From Prevotella sp. (lineage in GTDB: Bacteria > Bacteroidota > Bacteroidia > Bacteroidales > Bacteroidaceae), in contig JAFUVB010000034.1 of the NCBI GenBank assembly GCA_017471245.1, forward strand, positions 1 to 64,000: a DNA stretch of 64,000 bases, written 5' to 3'. A program made the translations under genes and the position numbers. The notes below the pieces were generated by a model, which was given only the letters and a program-made list of their open reading frames with translations, did not search any database and had not been told where the DNA came from. The number at the start of each line of letters is the position of its first letter. Positions within the stretch are counted from its first letter, which is position 1. Shown here in pieces: positions 39,249 to 48,987 of the stretch.

Positions 39249-40067
39249 CTATCCTTTAACTACATGTACATAGCAGTCTGGGAATAAGGATTTTAAGGAT
39301 TCTGGATTTTGTTCATATATTCCGAATACGGCACTTCCGCTTCCACTCATCGCCGCATAGAGTGCACCTTCGTCGTAAAGCGCCTTTTTGATGTCGGCAA
39401 TGACGGGATATTGCGGAATGATGCTCTCTTCGAAATCGTTGAAAAGCAGGTGTTTCCATTGCCCGACGGGAAGCTGCACGATGTCGCGGCAACACTTCTG
39501 CGGACGCTTCACCTTGATTCCGGCAAAGGCTTCTCGCGTGGAAATGGCCACAGGAGGCTTGACTATGGCGATGAAATAGCGGCTCAGGTCAAGGTCAACG
39601 GGCGAAAGCAATTCCCCGATACCCTCTGCGTAGGATGGTTTTGCGGTGATGAAGAAGGGGCAGTCGGCACCTAAGCGCGTTGCATATCCCTCCATTTCAG
39701 CCACAGAGATGCCAAGATGGAACATATCGTTCAGCAAACGGATGGTGAAAGCGCAATCTGCTGAGCCGCCACCCATGCCTGCCTGCATGGGAATCTGCTT
39801 GTTGAGCGTGATATGTACGGGCGGAAGGGGATGAATACCTGACAACAGGCGGTAGGCTTTCACAACAAGATTCTTCTCAACATCACCTTCAATCTCTTGT
39901 CCGGTTATTTCCAACGAACAGCCATTGTCGCTATCCGTCTCATTTATCTCGATTTCATCGTAGATTCCCACAGGATAGAAAACGGTTTCAAGGTCATGAT
40001 AGCCGTCGGCACGTTTGCTCACGATGTTCAATCCCAGATTGATCTTGGCACATGGTCGTATCTTCAT
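39249..40067 (-). CDS. ispE: 4-diphosphocytidyl-2-C-methyl-D-erythritol kinase
   Basis: Phosphorylates CDP-methylerythritol in the MEP route to isoprenoids. A 272-residue GHMP kinase starting MKIRPCAKINLGLNIVSKRADGYHDLETVF, with the ATP-binding glycine-rich loop IPMQAGMGGGSADCAF and the C-terminal AAMSGSGSAVFGIY. Its promoter is divergent from that of ileS. First gene of the ispE-nudix pair. Confidence 0.95.
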   Translation of the reverse strand: MKIRPCAKINLGLNIVSKRADGYHDLETVFYPVGIYDEIEINETDSDNGCSLEITGQEIEGDVEKNLVVKAYRLLSGIHPLPPVHITLNKQIPMQAGMGGGSADCAFTIRLLNDMFHLGISVAEMEGYATRLGADCPFFITAKPSYAEGIGELLSPVDLDLSRYFIAIVKPPVAISTREAFAGIKVKRPQKCCRDIVQLPVGQWKHLLFNDFEESIIPQYPVIADIKKALYDEGALYAAMSGSGSAVFGIYEQNPESLKSLFPDCYVHVVKG

Positions 40068-40088
40068 ATCATTCTTAATTTATGGTCG

Positions 40089-40120
40089 CAAAGGTAATAT
40101 TTCTTTCCGTTCCACCCAAA
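40089..40120 (-). promoter_or_regulatory. ispE promoter
   Basis: On the minus strand TTTG (40117-40120), a 20-base spacer, and TACCTTTG (40089-40096), 22 bases before the ispE ATG. Confidence 0.75.
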
Positions 40121-40147
40121 TATTTCTTGAATTAATCCAAAAACTTC

Positions 40148-40178
40148 TTTGCTATAAGGATTTTTTTAGTTACCTTTG
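40148..40178 (+). promoter_or_regulatory. ileS promoter
   Basis: TTTG (40148-40151), a 19-base spacer, TACCTTTG (40171-40178). Transcription would begin after the upstream in-frame ATG at 40015, supporting the ATG at 40228 for ileS. Confidence 0.75.
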
Positions 40179-40227
40179 CGCCCTATATAGAAACAATGTT
40201 ATAAAAAATAGAAAATATTCTGTAATT

Positions 40228-43200
40228 ATGGCAAAGATGTTTGCTGAGCATAGCGGTCTCGACTTGACAGAGACCAACAATAGAGTTCTCGAAGAGTGGG
40301 AAAAGAATGACATCTTCCACCGTTCCATTACCGAGCGTGAAGGAAATCCTCAGTTCGTTTTCTATGAAGGACCGCCTTCTGCCAACGGTCATCCGGGTAT
40401 ACACCACGTTCTTGGGCGTGCTCTTAAGGATACTTTCAACCGTTATAAGACAATGAAGGGCTTCCAAGTGCACCGCAAGGCGGGTTGGGACACACATGGA
40501 CTGCCCGTGGAACTTGGTGTTGAGAAGGAAAAAGGCATAACGAAGGCCGACATTGACAATCCTGCATCTCCCCGATATATCTCAATCGAAGACTATAACG
40601 CAGCTTGCCGCCACAACGTGATGATGTTTACGCAAGAATGGCGTGACCTGACGGAGAAGATGGGATACTTTGTGGATCTCGATAATCCCTATATCACATA
40701 CGACAACAAGTATATCGAGACGCTCTGGTGGCTGCTCAAGCAGTTCTATAACAAAGGATTGCTCTATAAAGGCTATACCATTCAGCCGTATTCACCTGCG
40801 GCAGGAACGGGTCTTTCGAGCCATGAGCTGAACCAGCCGGGGTGCTATCGCGACGTGAAAGATACCACAGTGACGGCTCAGTTCAAGATTCTCGACCCGC
40901 GACCGGAGATGAAAGAGTGGGGTATACCTGTCTTCCTGGCATGGACCACGACACCTTGGACACTTCCATCAAATACGGCATTGTGCGTGGGACCGAAGAT
41001 TGACTATGTTTGCGTGCAGACTTTCAATCCGTATAGCGGCGAGAAAATCAGCGCCGTGATGGCAGGAACACGCATCGATGCCTATCTGAAGCCCGAAGGA
41101 GAATTCGCTTCCATGGACGAATACAAGCCCGGCGACAAGGTGATTCCTTACCGTATCGTTGCCACATACAAGGGATCGGATCTCGTGGGAATGAGATATG
41201 CGCAGCTGATGCCATGGGTGAAACCGTGCGAGAAGGTCGACGACTTGTCGGCAAAGTTCGTTAAGGAATATGCAGATGTGCATGCCGACAAGGTTTTCCA
41301 TACCGGAAACGACTCATTCATCGAGATGGAAGACGTGGCATTCCGCGTGATTCCCGGCGACTATGTGACTACTGAAGATGGTACTGGTATCGTTCATATT
41401 GCTCCAACCTTCGGTGCCGATGATGCCAAGGTTGCCAAAGATGCCGGAATCCCGTCGCTGTTCCTCATCAATAAGGCTGGCGAGACACGTCCGATGGTTG
41501 ACTTGCAAGGCAAGTATTATGTGATGGATGAGCTCTCCGACGAGTTTATCGCCGCTTGTGTCAATGCTGATGCCTACGGCCGTCATGCCGGTGACTACGT
41601 GAAGAATGCCTATGATCCGAAGTATAATGTGAACGGATATGATGAGAAGGCTGCATCTAAGGATGAAGATCTCAACATCGTGCTCTGCATGGAGATGAAG
41701 CAGGAGGGCTGTGCCTACAAGATTGGAAAGCACATCCACAACTATCCCCACTGCTGGCGTACCGACAAGCCGGTGCTTTACTATCCGCTCGACTCTTGGT
41801 TCATTCGTTCCACTGCCTGCAAAGAGCGCATGGTGGAATTGAACAAGACCATCAACTGGAAGCCGGAAAGCACTGGTACTGGGCGTTTTGGCAACTGGCT
41901 TGAGAACCTGAACGACTGGAATCTGTCGCGTTCTCGTTTCTGGGGAACGCCGCTTCCTATATGGCGCAACAAAGATACGCGCGAAGAAATCTGCATCGGC
42001 TCACTTGAAGAACTCTACAATGAGATTGAAAAGGCTGTCAAAGCCGGTGTTATGGCGGTGAATCCGCTCAAGGAGAAAGGGTTCGTTCCTGGTGATTATT
42101 CTCAGGAGAACTACGACAAGATTGATGTTCACCGTCCGTATGTTGACGATATTGTGCTGGTTGGCGAGAGCGGAAAGCCGATGCATCGTGAGAGCGACCT
42201 TATTGATGTGTGGTTCGATTCCGGTTCCATGCCTTATGCACAGGTGCATTATCCATTCGAAAACAAAGATGCCATCGACAAATACCTGGCTTATCCTGCC
42301 GACTTTATCAACGAGGGAGTAGACCAGACCCGTGGATGGTTCTTCACATTGCATGCCATTGCCACGATGGTATTCGACAGCGTTGCATTCAAGAACGTGA
42401 TTTCAACGGGCTTGGTGCTCGATGCCAAGGGAATCAAGATGTCAAAGCATCTTGGCAACGTGGTGAACCCGTTCTCTGAAATCAAGAGAAACGGTGCCGA
42501 TGCGGTACGTTTCTACATGCTTACCAACACTCAGCCATGGGATAACCTGAAATATGATCCCGCCGGAGTGGATGAGGTGCGCCGCAAGTTCTTCGGAACG
42601 CTCTACAACACCTATAGTTTCCTCGCACTCTATGCCAATGTTGACGGTTTTAAACCGACCGACAAGAAGGTTGACATGGCTGATATGCCTGAGATCGACC
42701 GTTGGATTCTCTCGAAGGTAAACTCGCTGATCAAGGGCGTGGATGAAGCTCTTGCTGATTTCGAACCTACCAAGGCAGGCCGCATGATCGACAGTTTCGT
42801 GAATGATGACCTGAGCAATTGGTATGTCAGACTGAACCGCAAGCGTTTCTGGGGAAAGGAAATGAGCACCGACAAACTGAGTGCCTATCACACATTATAT
42901 ACATGTCTGATGACGGTTGCCAAGCTTTTGGCTCCATTCTCACCATTCTATGCCGATGAATTATACCATGACCTGGGAGGTGAATTAGACAGTGTGCATC
43001 TCGACAGATTCCCTGATGTTGACGAGTCGGTGATTGACTCCGACCTTGAAGCACGCATGGATATGGCTCAGAAGATCACTTCCATGGTTCTCGCCCTGCG
43101 CCGCAAGGTGAACATTAAGGTGCGCCAGCCGCTGCAGAGCATTATGATTCCGGCTGTGGATGACACGCAGAAGAGTCACATTGAGGCTGTGAAAGACCTG

Positions 43201-43773
43201 ATTATGAATGAGGTGAACGTCAAAGAACTGAAATTCGTTGAGGGATCTGGCATCCTGGTGAAGAAAGTAAGGTGCAATTTCCGCGTCATGGGTAAGAAAT
43301 TCGGCAAGCTGATGAAGGGTATTGCCGCTCAGATGGCAGCATTGTCGCAGGAAGAAATATCCTTGCTCGAAGAGAAAGGTGCTATCACGCTCAACGTTGA
43401 AGGCAATGAGGCTGTGGTTGAAGCAGCAGATGTTGAGATAATCAGCGAAGATATACCCGGATGGCTTGTCTCCAACGAGGGAAATCTTACCGTTGCACTT
43501 GAAATTGAGCTCACTGACGAACTGAGAAAGGAAGGTATGGCGCGTGAATTGATCAATCGTATACAGAATATGCGCAAGGATCATGGACTCGACATTACCG
43601 ACCATATCCGCGTTACCGTATCATCTGACGAGCAGTCGGATGCTGCCATCAATTCATTTGCCGACTATATCAAGTCTCAAGTGCTTGCCGATAGTATCCA
43701 AATTGCCGCCAATGACGGTGAAGAGGTGGCTTTTGATGATTTCGCACTTAATATCAGCATTTCGAAAAACTGA
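40228..43773 (+). CDS. ileS: Isoleucyl-tRNA synthetase, type 2, with GxHH signature
   Basis: Charges tRNA-Ile; 1181 residues, the long eukaryote-like (IleRS2) form. The class I signature that is normally HxGH reads Gly57-Ile58-His59-His60 in PPSANGHPGIHHVLGRALKD, that is, GxHH. The KMSKS loop is KMSKH in GIKMSKHLGN. The editing domain (TTTPWTLPSNTALCVG) and a long C-terminal tRNA-binding region without an evident zinc-binding Cys cluster are present. The start MAKMFAEHSGLDL was fixed by the promoter. The GxHH form is known in a subset of IleRS2 enzymes with extreme tolerance to mupirocin. Confidence 0.95.
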   Translation: MAKMFAEHSGLDLTETNNRVLEEWEKNDIFHRSITEREGNPQFVFYEGPPSANGHPGIHHVLGRALKDTFNRYKTMKGFQVHRKAGWDTHGLPVELGVEKEKGITKADIDNPASPRYISIEDYNAACRHNVMMFTQEWRDLTEKMGYFVDLDNPYITYDNKYIETLWWLLKQFYNKGLLYKGYTIQPYSPAAGTGLSSHELNQPGCYRDVKDTTVTAQFKILDPRPEMKEWGIPVFLAWTTTPWTLPSNTALCVGPKIDYVCVQTFNPYSGEKISAVMAGTRIDAYLKPEGEFASMDEYKPGDKVIPYRIVATYKGSDLVGMRYAQLMPWVKPCEKVDDLSAKFVKEYADVHADKVFHTGNDSFIEMEDVAFRVIPGDYVTTEDGTGIVHIAPTFGADDAKVAKDAGIPSLFLINKAGETRPMVDLQGKYYVMDELSDEFIAACVNADAYGRHAGDYVKNAYDPKYNVNGYDEKAASKDEDLNIVLCMEMKQEGCAYKIGKHIHNYPHCWRTDKPVLYYPLDSWFIRSTACKERMVELNKTINWKPESTGTGRFGNWLENLNDWNLSRSRFWGTPLPIWRNKDTREEICIGSLEELYNEIEKAVKAGVMAVNPLKEKGFVPGDYSQENYDKIDVHRPYVDDIVLVGESGKPMHRESDLIDVWFDSGSMPYAQVHYPFENKDAIDKYLAYPADFINEGVDQTRGWFFTLHAIATMVFDSVAFKNVISTGLVLDAKGIKMSKHLGNVVNPFSEIKRNGADAVRFYMLTNTQPWDNLKYDPAGVDEVRRKFFGTLYNTYSFLALYANVDGFKPTDKKVDMADMPEIDRWILSKVNSLIKGVDEALADFEPTKAGRMIDSFVNDDLSNWYVRLNRKRFWGKEMSTDKLSAYHTLYTCLMTVAKLLAPFSPFYADELYHDLGGELDSVHLDRFPDVDESVIDSDLEARMDMAQKITSMVLALRRKVNIKVRQPLQSIMIPAVDDTQKSHIEAVKDLIMNEVNVKELKFVEGSGILVKKVRCNFRVMGKKFGKLMKGIAAQMAALSQEEISLLEEKGAITLNVEGNEAVVEAADVEIISEDIPGWLVSNEGNLTVALEIELTDELRKEGMARELINRIQNMRKDHGLDITDHIRVTVSSDEQSDAAINSFADYIKSQVLADSIQIAANDGEEVAFDDFALNISISKN

Positions 43774-43826
43774 AAGAAAGAGATAAAACAGAATAATTAA
43801 CAAGCAAACTATACACTACTATTATT

Positions 43827-44207
43827 ATGGCAGAGAAAGTACGTTATAGTGATGAAGAACTTGAAGAGTTCAAGGGAATCATCAATGAAAAACTGGCAAC
43901 AGCACGTCAAGACTACAATCAGATGATGCGACAGTTGATGAATGCAGACGGTAATGATGTTGACGACACATCACCGACATACAAGATTCTTGAAGAAGGC
44001 AGTGCCACACAGACCAAGGAAGAGCTGATGCAGCAGGCTGCGCGCATGCAAAAGTTCATTCAAGGTCTTGAGGCTGCTTTGGTCCGGGTTCAGAACAAGA
44101 CATACGGCATCGACAGGATGACAGGTGAACTCATTCCGAAGGAACGTCTTCGCATAGTTCCCCATGCTACGCTCAGCGTGCAAAGCAAGGAAGGAAGAAA
44201 GCACTGA
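43827..44207 (+). CDS. TraR/DksA-like protein lacking the zinc cysteines
   Basis: A 126-residue protein with an N-terminal coiled coil (about 8-80) and a C-terminal segment colinear with the DksA zinc finger: TYGIDRMTGELIPKERLRIVPHATLS. The four cysteines of the canonical CxxC...CxxC finger are absent (no Cys in the protein), as in Cys-less DksA paralogues. DksA proteins insert into the RNA polymerase secondary channel to modulate initiation. Its stop overlaps the lspA ATG. Confidence 0.85.
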   Translation: MAEKVRYSDEELEEFKGIINEKLATARQDYNQMMRQLMNADGNDVDDTSPTYKILEEGSATQTKEELMQQAARMQKFIQGLEAALVRVQNKTYGIDRMTGELIPKERLRIVPHATLSVQSKEGRKH

Positions 44208-44863
44208 TGAAGAAAATTAGCAGCGGCCACATAGCCATCATCATCATTATCTGCATATTGGTCATCGATCAGGTTATCAAAATCATGGTCAAGACCAATA
44301 TGTGCCTGCACGAAAGCATACAAGTGACGAATTGGTTCTATATCAATTTCATTGAAAACAATGGAATGGCATACGGCATGACATTCGTCAACAAGTTCGT
44401 GCTCAGTCTGTTCCGCATCGTTGCTGTATGCGTTCTTGGATATTACATCTGGATAGAAGTAAGGAAAAAGGCGCGCACCGGCTACATTGTCTGTGTGTCG
44501 ATGGTCTTGGCGGGAGCAGCCGGGAATATTTTCGATTCCATGTTCTACGGACTGATATTTAGTGCTTCCTCACCGTTCTACGTATCTTACTTCGTTCCGT
44601 TCGGTGAAGGCTACGCTCCATTCCTCATGGGTAAGGTAGTGGATATGTTTTATTTCCCGCTGATAGAAACCACTTTGCCTGATTGGTTGCCCATTTGGGG
44701 CGGTCAGCCATACGTGTTTTTCAGTCCGGTATTTAATTTTGCAGATGCAAGTATCACAACTGGAGTGGCACTTCTGCTGCTGTTCTACCGTAAGGAACTG
44801 TCAACAATATCATTCAAAAAAGTCAGTAGTCAGTCAGTAAAATCAGATGAAGATCCGTCATAA
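44207..44863 (+). CDS. lspA: Lipoprotein signal peptidase
   Basis: Aspartic peptidase that removes signal peptides from prolipoproteins in the inner membrane. 218 residues with four membrane helices. The catalytic aspartates are Asp110 in GAAGNIFDSMFYG and Asp180 in FNFADASITTG. It is longer than E. coli LspA because of the external loop between the last helices (PFYVSYFVPFGEGYAPF), typical of Bacteroidota. Translation is coupled to the DksA-like gene by an ATGA overlap, and it overlaps the next gene by 17 bases. Confidence 0.95.
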   Translation: MKKISSGHIAIIIIICILVIDQVIKIMVKTNMCLHESIQVTNWFYINFIENNGMAYGMTFVNKFVLSLFRIVAVCVLGYYIWIEVRKKARTGYIVCVSMVLAGAAGNIFDSMFYGLIFSASSPFYVSYFVPFGEGYAPFLMGKVVDMFYFPLIETTLPDWLPIWGGQPYVFFSPVFNFADASITTGVALLLLFYRKELSTISFKKVSSQSVKSDEDPS

Positions 44864-45764
44864 CATCTTTTTCATCGCCATGATATGGGTATTGATGGCA
44901 TCGTGCAAGCCTTCCGTACCTTCAGAATATATCCAGCCGTCTGACATGGAGGACATTCTCTATGATTATCATCTGGCTGGGGGAATGGCTTTGAATACTG
45001 ATTATCCGGAGCGCAATTACGATGACAGGCTCTATAGGCTCGCTGTGCTCAAGAAATACCACGTTACTGAAGCCGATTTTGACTCTTCAATGGTTTACTA
45101 CATGCGTCACACGGAACGTATGCATGATATTATGAAACGCGTTGAAGACAGAATGAACAACGAGGCAAGGGCTGTTGGAGCTGATGTATACGACAATAGT
45201 GAATCAGAAGTGATGGTGGGAGATACGGCAAGCATCTGGCATGGAGAATCAAACGTGGTGCTTATTCCCAACGAACCGTATAATCACCACTCGTTCATCA
45301 TCACTCCTGACACTACGTTCCACAACGGAGACCGGATCATTTTCAAATTCAATGCCCAGTTCTTGTATCAAGACGGAATGCGTGATGGCATTGCCATGCT
45401 CGCAGTACGCTTCAAGAACGACAGCGTTGGCACTCGAATGATGCACATGTCATCAGCTAACCGTTACACACTCGAAGTTGCCGACACGCAAGAAAAGGGT
45501 ATCAAGGAAATCAGGGGATTCTTCTTCCTGTCGAGAGATGCCAATTCTTCCTCTACAACCCTGAAGGTGATGGTCATCAACAACATCAGCATGCTGCGTT
45601 TCCATGAGAAGAAAAAAGAGCAAGAAGCTGCTCCAAAAGACAGCATAAGCATGAAACAGCCGATTGATTCAGCAAGAAACTTGCCTGTTCTTCCTCCTGA
45701 TCCGAGTGCCGTAGCTGTGCCTGCGCCCGAAGCTATGCCTGATCCCTCGTTGCGAAAGAACTGA
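44847..45764 (+). CDS. DUF4296 lipoprotein
   Basis: A 305-residue protein with a lipobox (VLMASC, Cys at about 20), a DUF4296 helical domain (MEDILYDYHLAGGMAL through YYMRHTERMHDIMKRVEDRM), a beta-rich middle part and a proline-rich C-terminus (PVLPPDPSAVAVPAPEA). It overlaps lspA, the enzyme that would process it. The domain is frequent in Bacteroidota; function unknown. Confidence 0.82.
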   Translation: MKIRHNIFFIAMIWVLMASCKPSVPSEYIQPSDMEDILYDYHLAGGMALNTDYPERNYDDRLYRLAVLKKYHVTEADFDSSMVYYMRHTERMHDIMKRVEDRMNNEARAVGADVYDNSESEVMVGDTASIWHGESNVVLIPNEPYNHHSFIITPDTTFHNGDRIIFKFNAQFLYQDGMRDGIAMLAVRFKNDSVGTRMMHMSSANRYTLEVADTQEKGIKEIRGFFFLSRDANSSSTTLKVMVINNISMLRFHEKKKEQEAAPKDSISMKQPIDSARNLPVLPPDPSAVAVPAPEAMPDPSLRKN

Positions 45765-45779
45765 TAAGACTTATAATAT

Positions 45780-45995
45780 ATGAAAACGCGGCAGGTTGCA
45801 GCACACTTCGTTAACTTCAACGGAAAGATTCTACCTATGCATGTCGTTGTCATTTGCAACGGTAAAGTGACTGAGTGTTTTCCTCTTAAAGAAGAAATTG
45901 CAATGACGGAATGGCTCAGTGGAACAATTGAAATCCGCAATATGGAAGATGGAGCATATCAATCGGCATTCTGGAAAGGCAAGTTGCTGAAATGA
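45780..45995 (+). CDS. Small conserved hypothetical protein
   Basis: A 71-residue protein starting 15 bases after the DUF4296 gene, hence in the same transcript. Mostly beta by pattern (GKILPMHVVVICNGKVTECFP, then GTIEIRNM). No signal peptide, no known motif. It could be a stand-alone small domain or the N-terminal fragment of a larger family. I do not recognise it. Confidence 0.55.
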   Translation: MKTRQVAAHFVNFNGKILPMHVVVICNGKVTECFPLKEEIAMTEWLSGTIEIRNMEDGAYQSAFWKGKLLK

Positions 45996-46090
45996 AATGC
46001 ACATAGATTATAGAACACCAAAGGCCATAATTGAAATGAAATACCTATGTATTAAAAGGCAGCAAAGATAAAGAATTGAGTTAATAATAA

Positions 46091-46131
46091 AGGGGAGGCA
46101 TCGGATGATTATTCAATCCTTTGCCTCCCCT
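46091..46131. terminator. Bidirectional terminator between the lspA operon and gdhA
   Basis: The stem AGGGGAGGCA pairs with TGCCTCCCCT (one base offset) and a second inner stem GGAT/ATCC follows. Convergent genes on both sides; T-rich flank after 46135. Confidence 0.75.
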
Positions 46132-46161
46132 CGACGTTTTATAGGGTTAATTGTATTTCTA

Positions 46162-47499
46162 TTATACGATGCCCTGTCCCATCATACCCTTGGCAACCTT
46201 CATGAAACCGGCCACATTGGCACCTTTCACATAGTTAATGTAGCCGTCTTTCTCTGTTCCATACTTGATACAGTTCTCATGAATGTCATTCATGATTCGC
46301 TTCAGATAATCGTCTACTTCCTTAGCAGTCCATGACAAACGCTCAGAATTCTGACTCATCTCAAGTCCAGATACAGAAACGCCACCGGCATTACTTGCTT
46401 TTCCGGGTGCATAAAGTATCTTTGCTCCCTGGAAAATCTTGATGGCATCGGGAAGGGTAGGCATATTGGCACCCTCAGCCACAGCTATCACGCCATTGTC
46501 AACAAGTGCCTGTGCCTCATCAGCATTGATTTCGTTCTGAGTAGCGCACGGCAGGGCAATGTCAGCCTTCTCATACCATGGTCGTTTGCCTTCATGATAT
46601 ACGGCATTCGGGTATTCTTCAATGTATTCCTTAATGCGTCCGCGCTCAATATTCTTCAATTCCATAATATAATCGAGCTTTTCGCGGTCGATACCTTCGG
46701 CATCGTAGATATATCCATCAGAATCAGACATGGTGAGAACGGTAGCTCCCAACTGGATGCATTTCTCTGCAGCATACTGGGCTACGTTTCCAGCACCAGA
46801 AATCAAGACTTTCTTTCCCTTGATGTCAATATTACGAGTAGCAAGCATCGACTCCAAGAAATAAACACATCCATATCCTGTTGCTTCAGGACGGATCAGC
46901 GAACCGCCAAATGGTATTCCCTTGCCAGTAAGAACACCGCTCCACTCATGAGTAAGCTTCTTGTATTGGCCAAACATATATCCTACTTCACGGCCGCCAA
47001 CACCGATATCGCCTGCCGGAACATCTTCATCTGGTCCGATGTAACGATACAGTTCGTTCATAAATGCCTGACAGAAGCGCATCACTTCTGCATCGCTCTT
47101 GCCACGTGGAGAGAAATCAGATCCACCTTTGGCACCTCCCATCGGCAAAGTGGTGAGAGAGTTCTTGAAAGTCTGTTCAAAAGCAAGGAATTTCAGAATA
47201 CCGAGATTCACACTTTTATGGAAACGGATACCGCCTTTATATGGTCCAATCACATTGTTGTGCTGGATGCGGTATCCCATATTTGTCTGAACAACACCCT
47301 TATCGTCAACCCATGTCACCCGAAACTGGATGATCCTGTCAGGAATGCACAGGCGTTCAATCAGATTTGTCTTTTCAAACTCTGGGTGTTTGTTATACTC
47401 CTCTTCAATTGTTGGAAGAACTTGTGAAACAGCCTGGATGTATTCAGGCTCATTTGGGAATCTCTGTTTGAGATCTTCTACTACTTTCGCTGCATTCAT
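46162..47499 (-). CDS. gdhA: NADP-type glutamate dehydrogenase
   Basis: Fixes ammonium into 2-oxoglutarate. The 445-residue hexameric-type enzyme has the substrate lysine region GPYKGGIRFHKSVN and LPMGGAKGGSDFSPRGKSD, the dinucleotide fold VLISGAGNVAQYAAEKC, and SNAGGVSVSGLEMSQNS in the C-terminal part. Single gene with its own promoter. Confidence 0.96.
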   Translation of the reverse strand: MNAAKVVEDLKQRFPNEPEYIQAVSQVLPTIEEEYNKHPEFEKTNLIERLCIPDRIIQFRVTWVDDKGVVQTNMGYRIQHNNVIGPYKGGIRFHKSVNLGILKFLAFEQTFKNSLTTLPMGGAKGGSDFSPRGKSDAEVMRFCQAFMNELYRYIGPDEDVPAGDIGVGGREVGYMFGQYKKLTHEWSGVLTGKGIPFGGSLIRPEATGYGCVYFLESMLATRNIDIKGKKVLISGAGNVAQYAAEKCIQLGATVLTMSDSDGYIYDAEGIDREKLDYIMELKNIERGRIKEYIEEYPNAVYHEGKRPWYEKADIALPCATQNEINADEAQALVDNGVIAVAEGANMPTLPDAIKIFQGAKILYAPGKASNAGGVSVSGLEMSQNSERLSWTAKEVDDYLKRIMNDIHENCIKYGTEKDGYINYVKGANVAGFMKVAKGMMGQGIV

Positions 47500-47567
47500 A
47501 ATAATGAGTTTTTAATGTGTTTTGTAATTTTCAATATCTTTTTACCTCTTTATTCTTAATTCGTTTG

Positions 47568-47598
47568 CAAATTTACACATTTTTATTTATATAACAAA
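47568..47598 (-). promoter_or_regulatory. gdhA promoter
   Basis: On the minus strand TTTG (47595-47598), a 19-base spacer, TAAATTTG (47568-47575), about 70 bases before the ATG. Confidence 0.7.
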
Positions 47599-47758
47599 CA
47601 AAATGAAAGATATTTTTCAAAAAATATATAAAAAAGTTATGAAATTGTGGTTTTTGCCTACTTTTTGTAGATATACACTTGATTTAAATCAATTTTATAT
47701 GCAAATCTGCTTTCACAGGCTCAATTTGTGAAAACTCTCGGAAGATTAGAAATAGCGT

Positions 47759-48982
47759 TTAGAATATGTCTCCCCATTGATAACTGCCGGGTTTCAATGT
47801 AATATGTACATCATTTGTGGGCTGATGGTATAATAATGTAACAACGCCTGGTGCCTTTTGCTGCTCAATCTCAAATTGTTGCCAACCCAGTGCGTTCAAA
47901 ATTGAAAACGCCGTTGCACCTCCCTCGATTATCAGCGATTGCGGATAATGTAAAGTGATTAGGTTTTTTACGGCAATTGCCATGCTTTCACGAAGGCGAA
48001 CCGCATATTCCTTTCCGCCATGAGCTTTCCTTCCTATGGTAAGAATAATAGAACCGGTCTGACGATATGTGTCTGTCAGCATGGGTAACCATTGAAGAGG
48101 TGATTGCTTTCCGTGGAAAACTTCTTCAGGCATCTGTGATACAGGAATGCCAATATCTAATGGTTTGCTTTGTGTGCTTCCGCAGACAATGATGGTTGAT
48201 TTACGTGTTTGATTGTAATTACCAACAAGTTCGGAAGAATTACCATGCTGATTACTGTTGTCACTTATCGCCTTGTTTGTGTTGGCTACGGTAGTTGATT
48301 GTAATTCCAACAGCATTTCGAACAAATCTGCTCCTCCTGCTATGATCGTATGATTATCTGTCTTCGACAATTGATGCATGATGTCATCCTTCGTAGCAGC
48401 ATCTGCAATGGCAATGCCACTCGTTAGAGTTGGCTGTTTTACAGGAATGGAATAAACAGGATAGCTACAATTGAAGTCATTGTGGCATACAATCTTTTCC
48501 ACTTGTGATGATTTTGCAGGAAACTCTGGATCATGGCGGAAATCGGTATCGCATAGAGGGATTCCATTAATAGAATAATAGCCATTGCTGACTATACGTT
48601 TCTTTGACGGGTTTTGTGCTAATAACAGTGTTTTTTCCATTTGAAGACACTGCATCATGGTGCTCAGTTCAGCGATGATGTTACCTCGGAGTGCTGAATC
48701 TGTTTTCTTATAGAATAAAATATGTGATTTCTCGCACGAAGAGAATCGCGAGAGAATCGCTTCGATTGTAGTTCTTGCCTCTGTAACCGACAAAGAACGC
48801 GTATCAGTTGCAATAACCAAGACCTGATTCTCACGTTCTGGTTTCACAAGAGAGTGGCAGATAGAAACAGGAGTGTATTCATTCGAATTGAATAATGAAA
48901 AACTTACATGCAGTCCATGACTCCATGCAATGCCACCCATTTCTGCAGCACCTGTCAGATCGTCAGCAATAACTACAATCAT
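47759..48982 (-). CDS. Four-carbon acid sugar kinase family protein (DUF1537)
   Basis: A 407-residue kinase of the DUF1537 family, whose characterised members phosphorylate D-threonate, L-threonate or D-erythronate at O4. The N-terminal domain begins MIVVIADDLTGAAEMGG and contains KKTDSALRGN; the C-terminal nucleotide-binding domain has IIVCGSTQ, GRKAHGGKEY and LIIEGGATAFSILNALG. The start at 48982 was chosen because the family always begins at this VIADDLTGA; the longer frame overlaps pdxA. It is the last gene of the five-gene cluster, right after a PdxA2-like gene, the pairing known for acid-sugar catabolism. Confidence 0.85.
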   Translation of the reverse strand: MIVVIADDLTGAAEMGGIAWSHGLHVSFSLFNSNEYTPVSICHSLVKPERENQVLVIATDTRSLSVTEARTTIEAILSRFSSCEKSHILFYKKTDSALRGNIIAELSTMMQCLQMEKTLLLAQNPSKKRIVSNGYYSINGIPLCDTDFRHDPEFPAKSSQVEKIVCHNDFNCSYPVYSIPVKQPTLTSGIAIADAATKDDIMHQLSKTDNHTIIAGGADLFEMLLELQSTTVANTNKAISDNSNQHGNSSELVGNYNQTRKSTIIVCGSTQSKPLDIGIPVSQMPEEVFHGKQSPLQWLPMLTDTYRQTGSIILTIGRKAHGGKEYAVRLRESMAIAVKNLITLHYPQSLIIEGGATAFSILNALGWQQFEIEQQKAPGVVTLLYHQPTNDVHITLKPGSYQWGDIF

Positions 48983-48987
48983 ACAAG

